Assembly (NCBI GenBank): GCA_009692205.1
Contig: SHZR01000018.1
Coordinates: 1 to 56,299 of the forward strand
Source: Gemmatimonadota bacterium
GTDB lineage: Bacteria > Gemmatimonadota > Gemmatimonadetes > Longimicrobiales > Gaopeijiaceae
Direction of reading: 5' to 3'
Length of the DNA stretch: 56,299 bases
A program made the position numbers and the translations under genes. Within the stretch, counting starts at the first letter, position 1; every line of letters starts with the position of its first letter. Below the pieces are notes generated by a model. That model did not search any database. It saw only the letters and a program-made list of their open reading frames with translations, and was not told the DNA's origin. Below are positions 1-8,587 of this stretch, in pieces.

Positions 1-149
1 TGTTCGTGATGAGGCGAGCGGCGCCCGACGTCCCCATGGCCGAGATCTTCATGGGCGTGATGCCCTTCGTGCTGGGCGAGATGGTGATCATCGCGCTGCT
101 GATCGCGTTCCCGGAGATCGCGACTTGGCTGCCCAACCAGATGCGCTAG
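1..149 (+). CDS. TRAP transporter large permease, C-terminal end (partial)
   Basis: The window opens inside a gene; the first whole codon is at base 3 and the stop is TAG at 147-149. The 48 visible residues hold one hydrophobic helix and end in 'FPEIATWLPNQMR'. The pattern 'RRAAPDVPMAEIF...GVMPFV' followed by a final helix and '(F)P.(I/L).(T/L)WLP' is how DctM-type large membrane subunits of TRAP transporters usually finish. Such transporters take up organic acids with a periplasmic binding protein. The rest of the gene and its partners lie upstream, outside the window, so the call rests on the C-terminal pattern only. Confidence 0.6.
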   Translation, partial: FVMRRAAPDVPMAEIFMGVMPFVLGEMVIIALLIAFPEIATWLPNQMR

Positions 150-156
150 GGCTGCC

Positions 157-753
157 CTACAGCTCGACCCAGACCCCCCCCGGCCCCGCGTTGACGATGC
201 GGGTGTCGCCCACGCTCGACTCCTCGGTCCAGCACCCGTGGATGTGGCCGCAAACGACGAGCCGGGGCCGAGCGCGCTCGATCGCCTCGAGGATCGCGCG
301 GCTCCCCAGATGCCGTCCGCCCGCGCAGTCCACGTGGCCGAGCGGCGGAGAGTGCGTGACGAGCACGCCCCCTTCCGGGCAGCCGGCGAGCAGGCTGGCT
401 GCTTCGTCCTCGGGGAGGTCGTAGCTCCAGGGTCCGAACGGCGTCACCGGGACCGCGCCGCCGAGTCCCCAGAACTGAATGCCTGCGATCTCGCACCCGG
501 ACCCATGCAGCACGCGCGCGCTCGGCCACTCGGCGCAGGCGACCGCAAGCTCCTCGTAGGACTCGCCGTTCCCGGCGACGAGCACGGTGGGTGCGAGTGA
601 GGCCGCCAGCACGTCGACGGTCTTCCGCAAACCCGTGCGCATCACCCCAAGGTCGCCCGCGCACACGAACGCGTCCGCTTTGGCGGCGCGCTCTACGAGG
701 CTACGCGCCGCTCCCAGGTCGCAGTGGAGGTCGCTAGAGAGGAGCAGTCGCAT
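157..753 (-). CDS. Calcineurin-like metallophosphoesterase
   Basis: A 198-residue soluble protein with the ordered metal-site motifs of the calcineurin-like phosphoesterase superfamily: 'SDLHCD' at residues 7-12, 'GDLG' near 33, 'GNGE' near 61 (the usual GNHE with His replaced by Gly), 'THSPP' near 133 and 'GHIH' near 168. It probably hydrolyses a phosphomonoester or phosphodiester; the substrate cannot be read from sequence. The GNHE to GNGE change removes a residue normally involved in metal or phosphate contact, so activity may be altered. The start codon lies inside the end of the upstream MATE gene (20-base overlap), so the two are probably co-transcribed. There is no signal peptide. Confidence 0.85.
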   Translation of the reverse strand: MRLLLSSDLHCDLGAARSLVERAAKADAFVCAGDLGVMRTGLRKTVDVLAASLAPTVLVAGNGESYEELAVACAEWPSARVLHGSGCEIAGIQFWGLGGAVPVTPFGPWSYDLPEDEAASLLAGCPEGGVLVTHSPPLGHVDCAGGRHLGSRAILEAIERARPRLVVCGHIHGCWTEESSVGDTRIVNAGPGGVWVEL

Positions 754-2122
754 CGAGTGCGGCCTGCGGCGCGGCGTAGCCGGATTCGTCCGTCATCTTC
801 CGCCTTAGCGCCACGGAGAGCATCCACCAACTCGCGGCCGCCTGGAGCGTGACCGTCGCGACCGACGTGTACCAGAGGTGATGGAGCTCGAACCAAGGCT
901 GGCCGGAGAGCCAAATCGCGGGGACCGCGAACGTGACGATGCGGGTGGCGCTCGCGATGAGCGCTGGCATCGTATTGCCGATCGCCTGGAACATCCCGGA
1001 GCACGTGAACACAATGCCACTGCAGATGAAGTTCAAGGATATGATCCGCAGGAAGCCCGCGCCGTCGGCGATCACCTCGGGGTCGTCCGAGAACACTGCG
1101 ATGAGCACGTCGGGCCGTATCCGGCAAAGGAGCGTCAGCAAGATCATGAGTCCGCTGAGCGTCATCATCGCCGTCCGGAACGTCTCGCGTACCCGGTCAT
1201 GTTTGCGCGCGCCGAAGTTCTGGCCCGCCAGCGGCGCGGCCGCGAACGCGATTGCCATCGCGGGCAGGAATATCGCCTGCATGACGCGCGAGCCGACGCC
1301 GAACCCAGCCTGCGCTTCGGGGCCGAATCCCCTGATGACCCAGTAGATAACCGCCATGTAGACGAACATCAGGGCGAACTCGCCTCCGGGCGGCAGCCCG
1401 ATGGCGAGGATGCGCTTCCACGCGTCGGCGCGGGGATGGATCAGGCTCCGGTCGATGCCGACGTAGTGCTCGAGCCGCACGAAGTAGCCGACCATCATGA
1501 CCACGGCGGCGACGATCGCGATGGTGCTGGCGATGCCCGCGCCCGCGATGCCGAGTTGGACGCCCGTGAGCCATCCCGAGATCAGGATCGGGGCCAGGAT
1601 CGCGTTGAGGATGACCGTCAGCACCTGGACCACGATGGTCGGAGTCACGATCCCGGTGCCGCGGAGCGCCGAGCCCATGGAGATCATGCCGAACTGGAGG
1701 GCGAGTCCCGGCAAGAACCAATAGAGGTACGTGACCCCCGCGGTCGCGGTCGCCGCATCCGCGCCGAGCCTGTTCATGTACCAGCCGGTCAGCGTATAGC
1801 CACCGACCAGCGTCACCAGCGCGCAGACTGCCGCGAGCACCAGGCTCTGATTGAAGATCAGGTTGGCGTCCGCACGGTCCTTGCGCCCCGCGGCCTGCGC
1901 GATCAGCGCCATCGTTCCCACGCCCAAGATCTGCGTGATGGCCATGACCAAGAACTGCACGTTACCCGCAGCTCCGAGGCCCGCGATGGCGGCGTCTCCA
2001 AGCCGGCCCACGAAGTAGAGGTCAACCAGGTAGTACGCGGTCTGGAAGACCATGCCGATCGCGATGGGAATCGCGATCCGCATCAGGTGGCCGGGGATGG
2101 GGCCCTCGGTCAGGTCGTTCAT
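734..2122 (-). CDS. MATE family multidrug/Na+ antiporter
   Basis: A 462-residue integral membrane protein with about twelve hydrophobic segments and the twofold MATE architecture. It begins 'MNDLTEGPIPGHLMRIAIP', the usual 'l.eGpi...ll.la.P' opening of NorM/DinF-like MATE proteins. 'GAAGNVQFLVM' and 'GMISMGSALRGTG' match the conserved parts of the first half, and 'LAGQNFGARKHDRVRET' is the second-half 'GQNxGA' motif. Such proteins export cationic drugs or metabolites using Na+ or H+ gradients. The phosphoesterase gene follows with a 20-base overlap. The substrate is unknown. Confidence 0.9.
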   Translation of the reverse strand: MNDLTEGPIPGHLMRIAIPIAIGMVFQTAYYLVDLYFVGRLGDAAIAGLGAAGNVQFLVMAITQILGVGTMALIAQAAGRKDRADANLIFNQSLVLAAVCALVTLVGGYTLTGWYMNRLGADAATATAGVTYLYWFLPGLALQFGMISMGSALRGTGIVTPTIVVQVLTVILNAILAPILISGWLTGVQLGIAGAGIASTIAIVAAVVMMVGYFVRLEHYVGIDRSLIHPRADAWKRILAIGLPPGGEFALMFVYMAVIYWVIRGFGPEAQAGFGVGSRVMQAIFLPAMAIAFAAAPLAGQNFGARKHDRVRETFRTAMMTLSGLMILLTLLCRIRPDVLIAVFSDDPEVIADGAGFLRIISLNFICSGIVFTCSGMFQAIGNTMPALIASATRIVTFAVPAIWLSGQPWFELHHLWYTSVATVTLQAAASWWMLSVALRRKMTDESGYAAPQAALDATAPL

Positions 2123-2309
2123 CTTGGATCAGGCGCGCTCGTGTGTGGACTCGGTGCCGGGGGGAAGCGTAACCTCCCTGGACACCACCCCCAACCGCGG
2201 CCGTCCGCGTCAGCGCGTGGGGGTTCGGCTCTCGGCTCTCCTACATCATCCGCGCCTTGAGCGACTTGGCCTGCTCGGCGCTCAGGCCGAGCGGCCGACG
2301 CGCCAGCGG

Positions 2310-4037
2310 CGGTGGAATGACGAGTACGGCGACACGCACACCATCTCGTCGGAGTTCCACCCGATCTTCGCGTCGGATCTTCGCACCGAGCTGCTCGGAG
2401 ACGTGCGTCCCGCGCTCCTGCTCCTAGTGGGCGCGGTGAGCTTCGTGCTCTTCATCGCGTGCGCGAACGTGGCCAGCCTGCTGTTGGCACGCTCCGAAAG
2501 CCGCTCGGGGGAGATCGCGGTGCGCGTCGCGATGGGCGCCGGCCGCGGCCGCATGACCCGTCAGCTGGTCACCGAGGGGCTGGCTCTGTCGCTCTTGGGT
2601 GGCGGCCTCGGGCTCCTGCTCGCGCATTTCGGGACGCGCGTGCTGCTGGGCATCAACCCCGAGGCGGTCCCTCGCATGGAGGGGATCAGCCTGGACGCGC
2701 GTGTCGTCGGGTTCACGGTCCTGGTGGCCGTCGCAACGGGGGTGCTCTTCGGGTTGGCTCCGCTGCTCGGCACGACCATGCAGCGTGTCGGCTCCACGCT
2801 GAAGGAGGGGGGCGCACGCACGACGCGCTGCTCCGCGGGTGCGCGCGTGCGCAAGACGCTGGTCGTCGCCGAGTTGGCGTTCGCCGTCGTGCTGCTCGTC
2901 GGATCGGGCCTCATGCTTCGGTCGGTCGCTGCGCTCCAAGACGTCGACCTTGGCTTCGAGGAGGAGAACGTCCTGACCATGGAAGTTTCATTGCCGGTCG
3001 GCGACTACTCCGAGTCCTCAGCAGTCGCCCAGTTCTATGCCGACGTGATCGAGCGCGCTGGCGCGCTCCCGGGCGTGGTCGCGGTGTCGGCGACGTCGGG
3101 GTTGCCGCCGGTGCGGACCCTGAACGCCAACGACACGGAGTTCGAGGGCGTAGCGCAGACGAACGACGGGCCGCCGCACAACGTCGACTACTACACGGCG
3201 ATCGAGGGGGGATACCTCGAGACGCTGGGGACCGAGGTGACGGAGGGGCGTGGCTTCCAGCCTGCCGATGCGCTCGGCCAGGCGCCGGTCCTCCTCGTGA
3301 ACGAGCGGCTCGCCGAGACGTTCTATCCTGGTGAGAGCCCGGTGGGGGGCCGCATCCGGCCGTCCGGGGACGAGACGGATCCATGGTTCACGGTGCTCGG
3401 CATTGTGGCCGACGTGAAGCAGGCCGGCATCAGTGAACCTGCCGGCACCGAGCTGTACTTCTACAATCCACAGCTCGCACAATTCGATGCCGTGTTCCTC
3501 ACGATGTCGCTCGTCATCCGGGTCGAACGTGACCCCCTCGCGCTCGCGTCCGCAGTCGAGCGTATCGTCAGGGAACTCGACCCAGCGCTCCCCGTCGCGA
3601 ACGTACAGACACTGGAGGAGACCATCGCCGGTGCCATGGCGCAGCCTCGTTTCCTCACGCTGCTGCTCGGTGTCTTCGCGGGCATCGCGCTCCTGCTCGC
3701 CTCGGTCGGGACGTACGGGGTGATGGCCCACTCCGTGGCGCAGCGCAATCGCGAAATCGGCATTCGCATGGCGATGGGGGCGGAGCCGGGCAGCGTTCGC
3801 GCCCTGGTGTTGAGGCAGGGTGCCGGACTCGCGGCCGCGGGCCTCGCGCTCGGCGTGCTGGGTGCGCTCGGGCTGACGCGGTTCCTGGCTTCGCAGCTCT
3901 ACGAGGTCGGCCCGACCGACGTGCGCACGTTCGTGACCGTCCCACTCATCCTCGGGGGCGTCGCGCTGCTCGCGTGCTACATCCCGGCGCGACGCGCGAC
4001 GCGGATCGACCCGGTCGAGGCGCTCCGGGAGGCGTAG
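2310..4037 (+). pseudogene. ADOP/MacB-type ABC permease, 5'-truncated remnant
   Basis: From about 2310 ('RWNDEYGDTHTISSEF') to the stop, about 575 codons align in pattern with the C-terminal two thirds of ADOP (acidobacterial duplicated-orphan-permease) proteins. Visible blocks are 'GDVRPALLLLVGAVSFVLF', 'IACANVASLLLARSESR', the periplasmic MacB domain, and the final FtsX domain ending 'IPARRATRIDPVEALREA'. Family members are usually about 800-880 residues with an N-terminal FtsX unit and a first MacB domain; those are absent. No ATG with a good ribosome site lies at the new 5' end (GTG at 2403 is the first plausible in-frame start), and the frame continues upstream only as antisense of the MATE gene. 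It is most likely a non-functional fragment. It has no ATPase partner nearby, as is usual for ADOP genes. Confidence 0.75.
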
Positions 4038-4043
4038 CCTGCT

Positions 4044-4187
4044 TCAGCGGCCCCGCCGTGCGGGTGCGGGTGACGATGGGCGCGTCCTCGGCGCGGGACG
4101 GGGCGGAGGGACGGGCTGCTTGGCGCCACTCTTCCTATCTTCGTCCCGATCGAGCGGGGCCGGGCGCTTCTTCTTCCTGCGTCCCAT
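4044..4187 (-). CDS. Small Lys/Arg/Pro-rich protein (47 aa)
   Basis: An ATG at 4187 is preceded by a strong ribosome site (GAGGAGG, 6-7 nt spacing) and opens a 47-residue frame beginning 'MGRRKKKRPAPLDRDED' and ending 'PAPARRGR'. About a third of the residues are basic, and the C-terminal half is Pro-rich and low in complexity. No domain is recognised; it may bind nucleic acid or ribosomes, but that is inference. Its start is only 24 bases from the divergent start of the cystathionine gamma-lyase-like gene, so the two ribosome sites sit back to back and any promoter must lie inside the neighbouring coding sequence. The main support is the ribosome site and the strongly basic start. Confidence 0.5.
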   Translation of the reverse strand: MGRRKKKRPAPLDRDEDRKSGAKQPVPPPRPAPRTRPSSPAPARRGR

Positions 4188-4211
4188 CACGCACCTCCTC
4201 CGGAGACCGTC

Positions 4212-5321
4212 GTGCATCGCGACACGTTGATTCTCAATGCGGGATGCCATCCCACCAAGGACCCGGGCCCCATGGTGCCCGGTCCGCAGTTCGCGGCGAC
4301 CTACGTGACTCCCGGTGATCCTGCGGCGCACGCGCTCACCTACGGACGCTTCGAAAATCCGACGTGGAGCATGTGGGAGGAGGGGCTGAGCGTGCTCGAG
4401 GGCGGCCCGGCCGTGAGCTTCGCGTCGGGCATGGCCGCAGTCAGCGCGCTGCTCGGCGTGTGCCTCAAGCCAGGCGACGTGGTCGTGCTTCCGTCCGACT
4501 CCTATTACGCCGTGCGCATCCTGGCATCGACGTGGCTGAAGGCGATCGGCGTTCAGGTTCGCCTCGCGCCGACGCGGGGCAACGCGCAGGCAAGGATGCT
4601 CGATGGCGCGCGTCTGCTCTGGCTCGAGACGCCGAGCAATCCGCAGCTCGACGTGTGCGACATTGCCGAGCTCGCAGCGGCCGCTCACGCCGCGGGCGCG
4701 CTCGTCGCGGTCGACAACACCACCGCGACAGGGTATCTGCAGCAGCCCTTGGCGCTCGGTGCCGACTACGTGGTCGCGTCGGATACCAAGGCCGTGGCGG
4801 GCCACGCGGACCTCGTGCTCGGCCACGTGGCGACCGCAGACCCGGCGCGCTTGGCCGCCCTCCGCGACTGGCGCGGGCGTCACGGCGCGATCCCCGGACC
4901 GATGGAGACGTGGCTCGCGCACCGCTCTCTGGCGACCCTGCCGTTGCGTCTCAACTGCCAGTGCGCTTCGGCGGAGCGCCTCGCTGCGTTCTTGGCGTCC
5001 CATCCCGGGGTGGAGGCGGTGTACTACCCGGGCCTACCTGCCCATCCCGGCCACACCATCGCGAAGAAGCAGATGCGGGCGTTCGGGAGCGTGGTGAGCT
5101 TCGACCTGTCGAATCGCGAGCGCGCCGAGACCTTCTTGCGCGCACTCACCCTCGTGCGGGAGGCGACGAGCTTCGGAGGCGTGCACTCGACCGCCGAGCG
5201 TCGGGCTCGGTGGGGTGGGGACGCAATCGGAGAGGGCTTCATCCGCTTCAGCGTTGGCTGCGAAGCGGTTGACGACATTTTGGGTGACGTCGAAGGGGGG
5301 CTGAACGCCGCGAGCGCCTGA
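4212..5321 (+). CDS. Cys/Met metabolism PLP-dependent enzyme (cystathionine gamma-lyase/synthase-like)
   Basis: The start is GTG at 4212 with GGAG six bases upstream. The 369-residue product has the fold-type I trans-sulfuration layout: 'YGRFENPTWSMWEEGLSVLEGG' near 44-65 (phosphate and subunit contacts), 'SFASGMAAVSALL' near 69-81, 'DNTTATGY' near 168-175, and the PLP Schiff-base lysine K193 in 'ASDTKAVAGHADLVLGH'. Enzymes of this family break or make C-S bonds of cystathionine, homocysteine or methionine. The exact reaction (gamma-lyase, gamma-synthase or methionine gamma-lyase) cannot be separated here; the short length and the 'GHADLVLG' form resemble gamma-lyase-like members. It stands alone between a permease remnant and a lipoprotein gene. 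Confidence 0.88.
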   Translation: MHRDTLILNAGCHPTKDPGPMVPGPQFAATYVTPGDPAAHALTYGRFENPTWSMWEEGLSVLEGGPAVSFASGMAAVSALLGVCLKPGDVVVLPSDSYYAVRILASTWLKAIGVQVRLAPTRGNAQARMLDGARLLWLETPSNPQLDVCDIAELAAAAHAAGALVAVDNTTATGYLQQPLALGADYVVASDTKAVAGHADLVLGHVATADPARLAALRDWRGRHGAIPGPMETWLAHRSLATLPLRLNCQCASAERLAAFLASHPGVEAVYYPGLPAHPGHTIAKKQMRAFGSVVSFDLSNRERAETFLRALTLVREATSFGGVHSTAERRARWGGDAIGEGFIRFSVGCEAVDDILGDVEGGLNAASA

Positions 5322-5322
5322 G

Positions 5323-5354
5323 GCGGGGTCGAGGACTCGCCCGAACGACCCCGC
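5323..5354 (+). terminator. Possible hairpin terminator after the Cys/Met enzyme
   Basis: GCGGGGTCG (5323-5331) and CGACCCCGC (5346-5354) form a perfect 9-bp stem with a 14-nt loop just after the stop codon. There is no T-tract, so this is a candidate only; it may be a 3'-end stabilising hairpin. Confidence 0.35.
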
Positions 5355-5395
5355 ACTCGCAGATTGCCGGTCCCGCACCCTGTCGGAGGTACACC

Positions 5396-6298
5396 ATGAG
5401 ACTCGTCGCCACGCTTCTGCTCTCCATCGCCCTGGCGGCCTGCGGCGGTGGCAGTCCCACGAATCCGGGCGGAGGCGGCAACGGCGTCACCAACTTCACG
5501 GCGAAGATCGACGGCGCGGACTGGAATGCGGAGTTCGCGGTCCAGGCGATCAACTCGACGGCCGGTCTCTACTCGATCACGGCCCTCCGGACCTCCGGAT
5601 CCAACAACTACACGATGGTATTCACCCTCTAGAACATCACGGGCCCGGGAACGTACCCTCTTGGGGTCGGGGTCTTCGCCTTCGGGGGTGCCGCGCAACT
5701 CTCCCAACCGCCCTCGGGCGGATGGAGCACGCCGCTCAACGGAACCGCGGGCCAGATCGTGATCACGACGCTCTCCGCCACGCAGATGGTGGGGACGTTC
5801 CAGTTCACTACGACCGAGCTCACGGGGCCTGCGAGCACGAAGACCGTGACGCAGGGTGTCTTCGACATTCCGGTCAGCGGCACGGGTGGGGTGGTGTCGG
5901 CCACCGGCAACCAAGGAAATTCCCTGACGGGCAACGTCGGGGGGACGTTCGTGGCCTCTTCGGCGCTCGCGACGGTTGCGGGTGGCACGCCCGTGCTCAC
6001 GATCGTCGGCAACAACGGCGTGCGCACCGTCTCGATCAGCCTGGGCAACATGACCGGCCCAGGCACGTACACGCTCAGCGCCACAGCTCCTTCACGCACG
6101 ATCAACGTGGGCGGCGCCCCCAGCATTCCGTTGGCCGCGTGGATGAGTGAGCTCACGGGCGGCAGTGGCTCGGTGATCATCACGAGCGTGACGGGGACTC
6201 GGATCATGGGCACGTTCACCGCAACCCTGATCTCGGTGCCCGCGAGCGGCGCGATCGGAAATCTCGCGGTCAGCGGGACATTCAACATGGGCCGGTAG
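5396..6298 (+). pseudogene. Two-domain secreted lipoprotein interrupted by an in-frame TAG
   Basis: ATG at 5396 with GGAGG upstream opens a lipoprotein signal peptide with the lipobox 'LAAC' (Cys16). The frame is stopped by TAG at 5630-5632, yet the same frame continues open to TAG at 6296-6298 with the same composition. The two halves are tandem copies of one beta-rich domain: 'NITGPGTYPL' then 'IVITTLSATQMVGTFQFTT' in copy 1, and 'NMTGPGTYTL' then 'VIITSVTGTRIMGTFTATL' in copy 2. Copy 1 opens 'NFTAKIDGADWNAEF', as in DUF6252-like proteins. The amber codon falls two codons before the first 'TGPGTY' block, so the upstream product (78 residues) would lack most of domain 1. It is either a recent nonsense mutation, a base error, or suppressed in vivo. 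Function unknown. Confidence 0.75.
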
Positions 6299-6315
6299 CA
6301 CACGGCCCCTCGACC

Positions 6316-7176
6316 TCAGTGGCTCATCGCCCAGAGGAAGACGTTGATCGCGAGCCCGTAGGCCTCGGGCGAGAAGTTGTAGAAGAACTCGGGCACGTCG
6401 CCCTCGCGCTCCCAACCGTCGGCGATGTCGGTGTTGAAGCTGATGAGCACGAGGAGCCGACCTTCCTCGTCGAAGATGGCTCGGATGTGGGGCACGTCGG
6501 TCTCCGGGGGGAACTCCGAGGTGCGTCCGCCGCTGCGGCTCCACGACTGGAACGACGGGATCTGCGGGATCTCCGGTACGACGTAATGCGTGGTGAAGAG
6601 CGGATGCGATACGTCCATCTCCACGATGGGCCGATCCGGCAGGATCCGTTGGATCTCGGCCTCGAAGTATGCCCACCCCCGGTCGGTCCAGAGGTCGTCC
6701 GCCCAGAGGAACCCTCCCTTCTGGAGGTACGTCCTCAGGCTCTCGACCTCGGCTTCGCTGAAGCGGACCGAGCCCGGATCCGTCATGAAGAGGAACGGAC
6801 ACCGGAAGAGGTCCGGGTCGGTCGCGCGCACCGCGGCGATCCCCGGCTCCCCGTTCTGCCAGCGCTCGATGCGCGTCGGCGTCAACTCCTCGAGGCGGGT
6901 CATGAAATTGCCGTCCGCAGCCGGGTAGTCGGTGCTCCATCCGAGACCGGAGGGCATGCTCCGCACCTGGTCGTACCAGAGGCGACAGAAGACGAAGCCA
7001 CCCCTGTTGGCGGGGATCCCCTCCCGGATGGGCGATCCGTAGCGACCCTCCTGCGAGCGCCAGATCTGCGCGGCTGCGTCGCCCGGGAGCGTCGCGCTCA
7101 CGGTCAGGAGACAGGCCAGCACCAGGCGTCGCAGTCCCGCGGCGGGACGGACTCCTCGATAGAACCGTCGGGTCAT
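6316..7176 (-). CDS. Secreted DUF4159 domain protein
   Basis: I chose ATG at 7176 ('MTRRFYRGVRP'), which gives a normal signal peptide with cleavage after 'GDAAA'; an upstream ATG at 7209 only adds a polar tail. The mature part begins 'QIWRSQEGRYGSP' and carries the DUF4159 signature: 'GFVFCRLWYDQVRS', 'YPAADGNFMTRLEELT', 'FLFMTDPGSVRFSEAEVESLRTYLQKGGFLWADD' (quoted in shortened form as the central Rossmann-like block) and a C-terminal 'FNTDIADGWEREG' to 'INVFLWAMSH'. The fold resembles ThuA-like or class I glutamine amidotransferase domains. Its biochemical role is not established. It is expected in the periplasm. It is transcribed toward the lipoprotein pseudogene, with no obvious partner. 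Confidence 0.82.
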   Translation of the reverse strand: MTRRFYRGVRPAAGLRRLVLACLLTVSATLPGDAAAQIWRSQEGRYGSPIREGIPANRGGFVFCRLWYDQVRSMPSGLGWSTDYPAADGNFMTRLEELTPTRIERWQNGEPGIAAVRATDPDLFRCPFLFMTDPGSVRFSEAEVESLRTYLQKGGFLWADDLWTDRGWAYFEAEIQRILPDRPIVEMDVSHPLFTTHYVVPEIPQIPSFQSWSRSGGRTSEFPPETDVPHIRAIFDEEGRLLVLISFNTDIADGWEREGDVPEFFYNFSPEAYGLAINVFLWAMSH

Positions 7177-7342
7177 CCGATGGTCATCTCCGGCGCGTGG
7201 GTCGGGCATCAGCCACTCTACCCCGAACAGTAGCGCGCGGTGGGCCGCCTCGCCTCACCGGCTTGTGAAGGTCGCGGACCCCCATCTATGATGGCCGTTC
7301 CGCACACTGCCAACACCTGCCCCATTGGATGGAGGATGTGAG

Positions 7343-8032
7343 ATGAGACGAATGACCGGTGTGAACCTCACCCTAGCCCTGGCCGCTTTCGGGCTCGCAG
7401 CCGAAGACGCACGTGCTCAGGCAGCCCAGCAGCCGACGCAGCCCATGAGCTTCTTCGTCACCAGCCGGGGCGTCGGAGACGGCGCCAACCTCGGCGGCCT
7501 CGAGGGCGCGGACCGCCACTGCCAGACGCTCGCCGCGGCTTCGGGTGCGCCCGGCGCGGGCGCCCGGGTGTGGCGCGCGTATTTGAGCACGATCGCCGCT
7601 GGCGCCGTGCTGGGCGTAGACGCCCGCGACCGGATCGGGACAGGCCCCTGGTACAACAGAGCGGGTCAGCTGATCGCCGCCAACGTCGCCGATCTGCACG
7701 GCGACTTCGAGCGGGACCGCAACAACATCCGCAAGCCGAGCGCGACGAACGAGAGCGGCCAGCCGGTGAACGGCGTCGGCGACACGCCGAACCAGCACGA
7801 CATGCTCACCGGCTCCAACTCACTCGGCCGCGCGCCTCTCGGCGCGGCGAACACGGTCACCTGCAATAACTGGACGGCCAACGCGGAAGGTCGCGCGATG
7901 CTCGGCCACCACGACCGCCTAGGCGGCGGGAACGCGTCGTGGAACGCGGTGCACATCAGCAGCGGCTGCAGCCAGGCGAACCTGGTACAGACGGGCGGCG
8001 CGGGGCTCTTCTACTGCTTCGCGGCGAACTAA
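7343..8032 (+). CDS. Secreted lectin/endostatin-like protein
   Basis: ATG at 7343 lies seven bases after GGAGG (7331-7335); the in-frame TTG at 7325 is less likely. The 229-residue product has a signal peptide ending near 'EDARAQA' and a mature domain beginning 'MSFFVTSRGVGDGANLGGLEGAD', with 'HCQTLAAASG', 'WRAYLST', 'RIGTGPWYN', 'LTGSNSLG', 'CNNWTANAEGRAMLGHHD' and a final 'FYCFAAN'. This order resembles bacterial secreted proteins related to the C-type lectin/endostatin-like fold that are often labelled 'lectin'. The conserved Cys residues probably form disulfides outside the cytoplasm. Ligand and role are unknown. A strong hairpin terminator follows. Confidence 0.7.
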   Translation: MRRMTGVNLTLALAAFGLAAEDARAQAAQQPTQPMSFFVTSRGVGDGANLGGLEGADRHCQTLAAASGAPGAGARVWRAYLSTIAAGAVLGVDARDRIGTGPWYNRAGQLIAANVADLHGDFERDRNNIRKPSATNESGQPVNGVGDTPNQHDMLTGSNSLGRAPLGAANTVTCNNWTANAEGRAMLGHHDRLGGGNASWNAVHISSGCSQANLVQTGGAGLFYCFAAN

Positions 8033-8046
8033 CCCGCGCGTCTCGA

Positions 8047-8089
8047 GTTCACCGAGGCGGGGGGCTCACGGCTCCCCGCCTCGGTGCGT
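8047..8089. terminator. Bidirectional hairpin between convergent genes
   Basis: CACCGAGGCGGGG (8050-8062) pairs perfectly with CCCCGCCTCGGTG (8074-8086); three more inner pairs (one G-T) shorten the loop to about five bases. It sits between the convergent lectin-like and cupin genes and is followed by only a weak T run, so it probably serves both strands. Confidence 0.7.
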
Positions 8090-8109
8090 TTCAGGGCTCA
8101 GCGGCGCGC

Positions 8110-8508
8110 CTAGCGGATGAAGATCTCCATGATCTCCACGGCGTCCGAGTTGCGGTTGCGGAACCCATGCTGCGTGCCTCCGGGCATGTAGTAGGGGTGC
8201 CAGGGCTGGACCTCCACCGATCCCGCGCCGTCGAGGTCGAGCGTCATCGCGCCCGAGATGGGAACGAACAGGTGGAATTTCACGTCGGCGTGCGCATGCA
8301 CCGCGCGCGTGCCGCCTGGGTCCACCATGACGCGCAGCGCCCGGACCTCCGGCTGGTCACGCAGCGTGGCATTGCTGATGCCGACGTTGCCTTCGCCCGC
8401 GACGGGGCGGAGCGGCGTGGAGCGGTCGCCCGTTACCACGGGCGTCTGCGCGACGAGGGTGACGGACAGCAGCGCGAGCCCGACGGCTACCGCGGTAAAC
8501 CTCAGCAT
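8110..8508 (-). CDS. Secreted cupin-domain protein
   Basis: ATG at 8508 has a perfect AGGAGG ribosome site seven bases upstream. The 132-residue product has a signal peptide ending near 'LLSVTLVAQ' and a single cupin barrel. Cupin motif 1 is seen around 'PGGTRAVHAHADVKFHLFVPISG' (residues about 65-88, quoted for its His residues) and motif 2 around 'HPYYMPGGTQHGFRN'. The His residues could bind a metal. The substrate is unknown; secreted small cupins can be binding proteins rather than enzymes. It is convergent with the lectin-like gene. Confidence 0.8.
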   Translation of the reverse strand: MLRFTAVAVGLALLSVTLVAQTPVVTGDRSTPLRPVAGEGNVGISNATLRDQPEVRALRVMVDPGGTRAVHAHADVKFHLFVPISGAMTLDLDGAGSVEVQPWHPYYMPGGTQHGFRNRNSDAVEIMEIFIR

Positions 8509-8587
8509 ACGGATTCCTCCTGTTGCGTTGTCGACCTACTACCTCGGGACCTACGAGCGTTCGTGCGCGCCGCGCGAGCCGCGGCGG

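Noticed and set aside
878-2260. Long open frame on the plus strand opposite the MATE gene
   Set aside because: It is rich in Arg, His, Asp and Glu with no domain pattern, as expected from the antisense of a GC-rich membrane protein gene.
4038-5003. Longer minus-strand frame covering the small basic protein gene
   Set aside because: Upstream of ATG 4187 the frame is antisense of the Cys/Met enzyme; the strong ribosome site marks the true start at 4187.
5630-5632. Recoding of the lipoprotein TAG as a special amino acid
   Set aside because: TAG is not used for selenocysteine, there is no pyrrolysine context, and the site is not a catalytic residue. A point mutation or base error is simpler.
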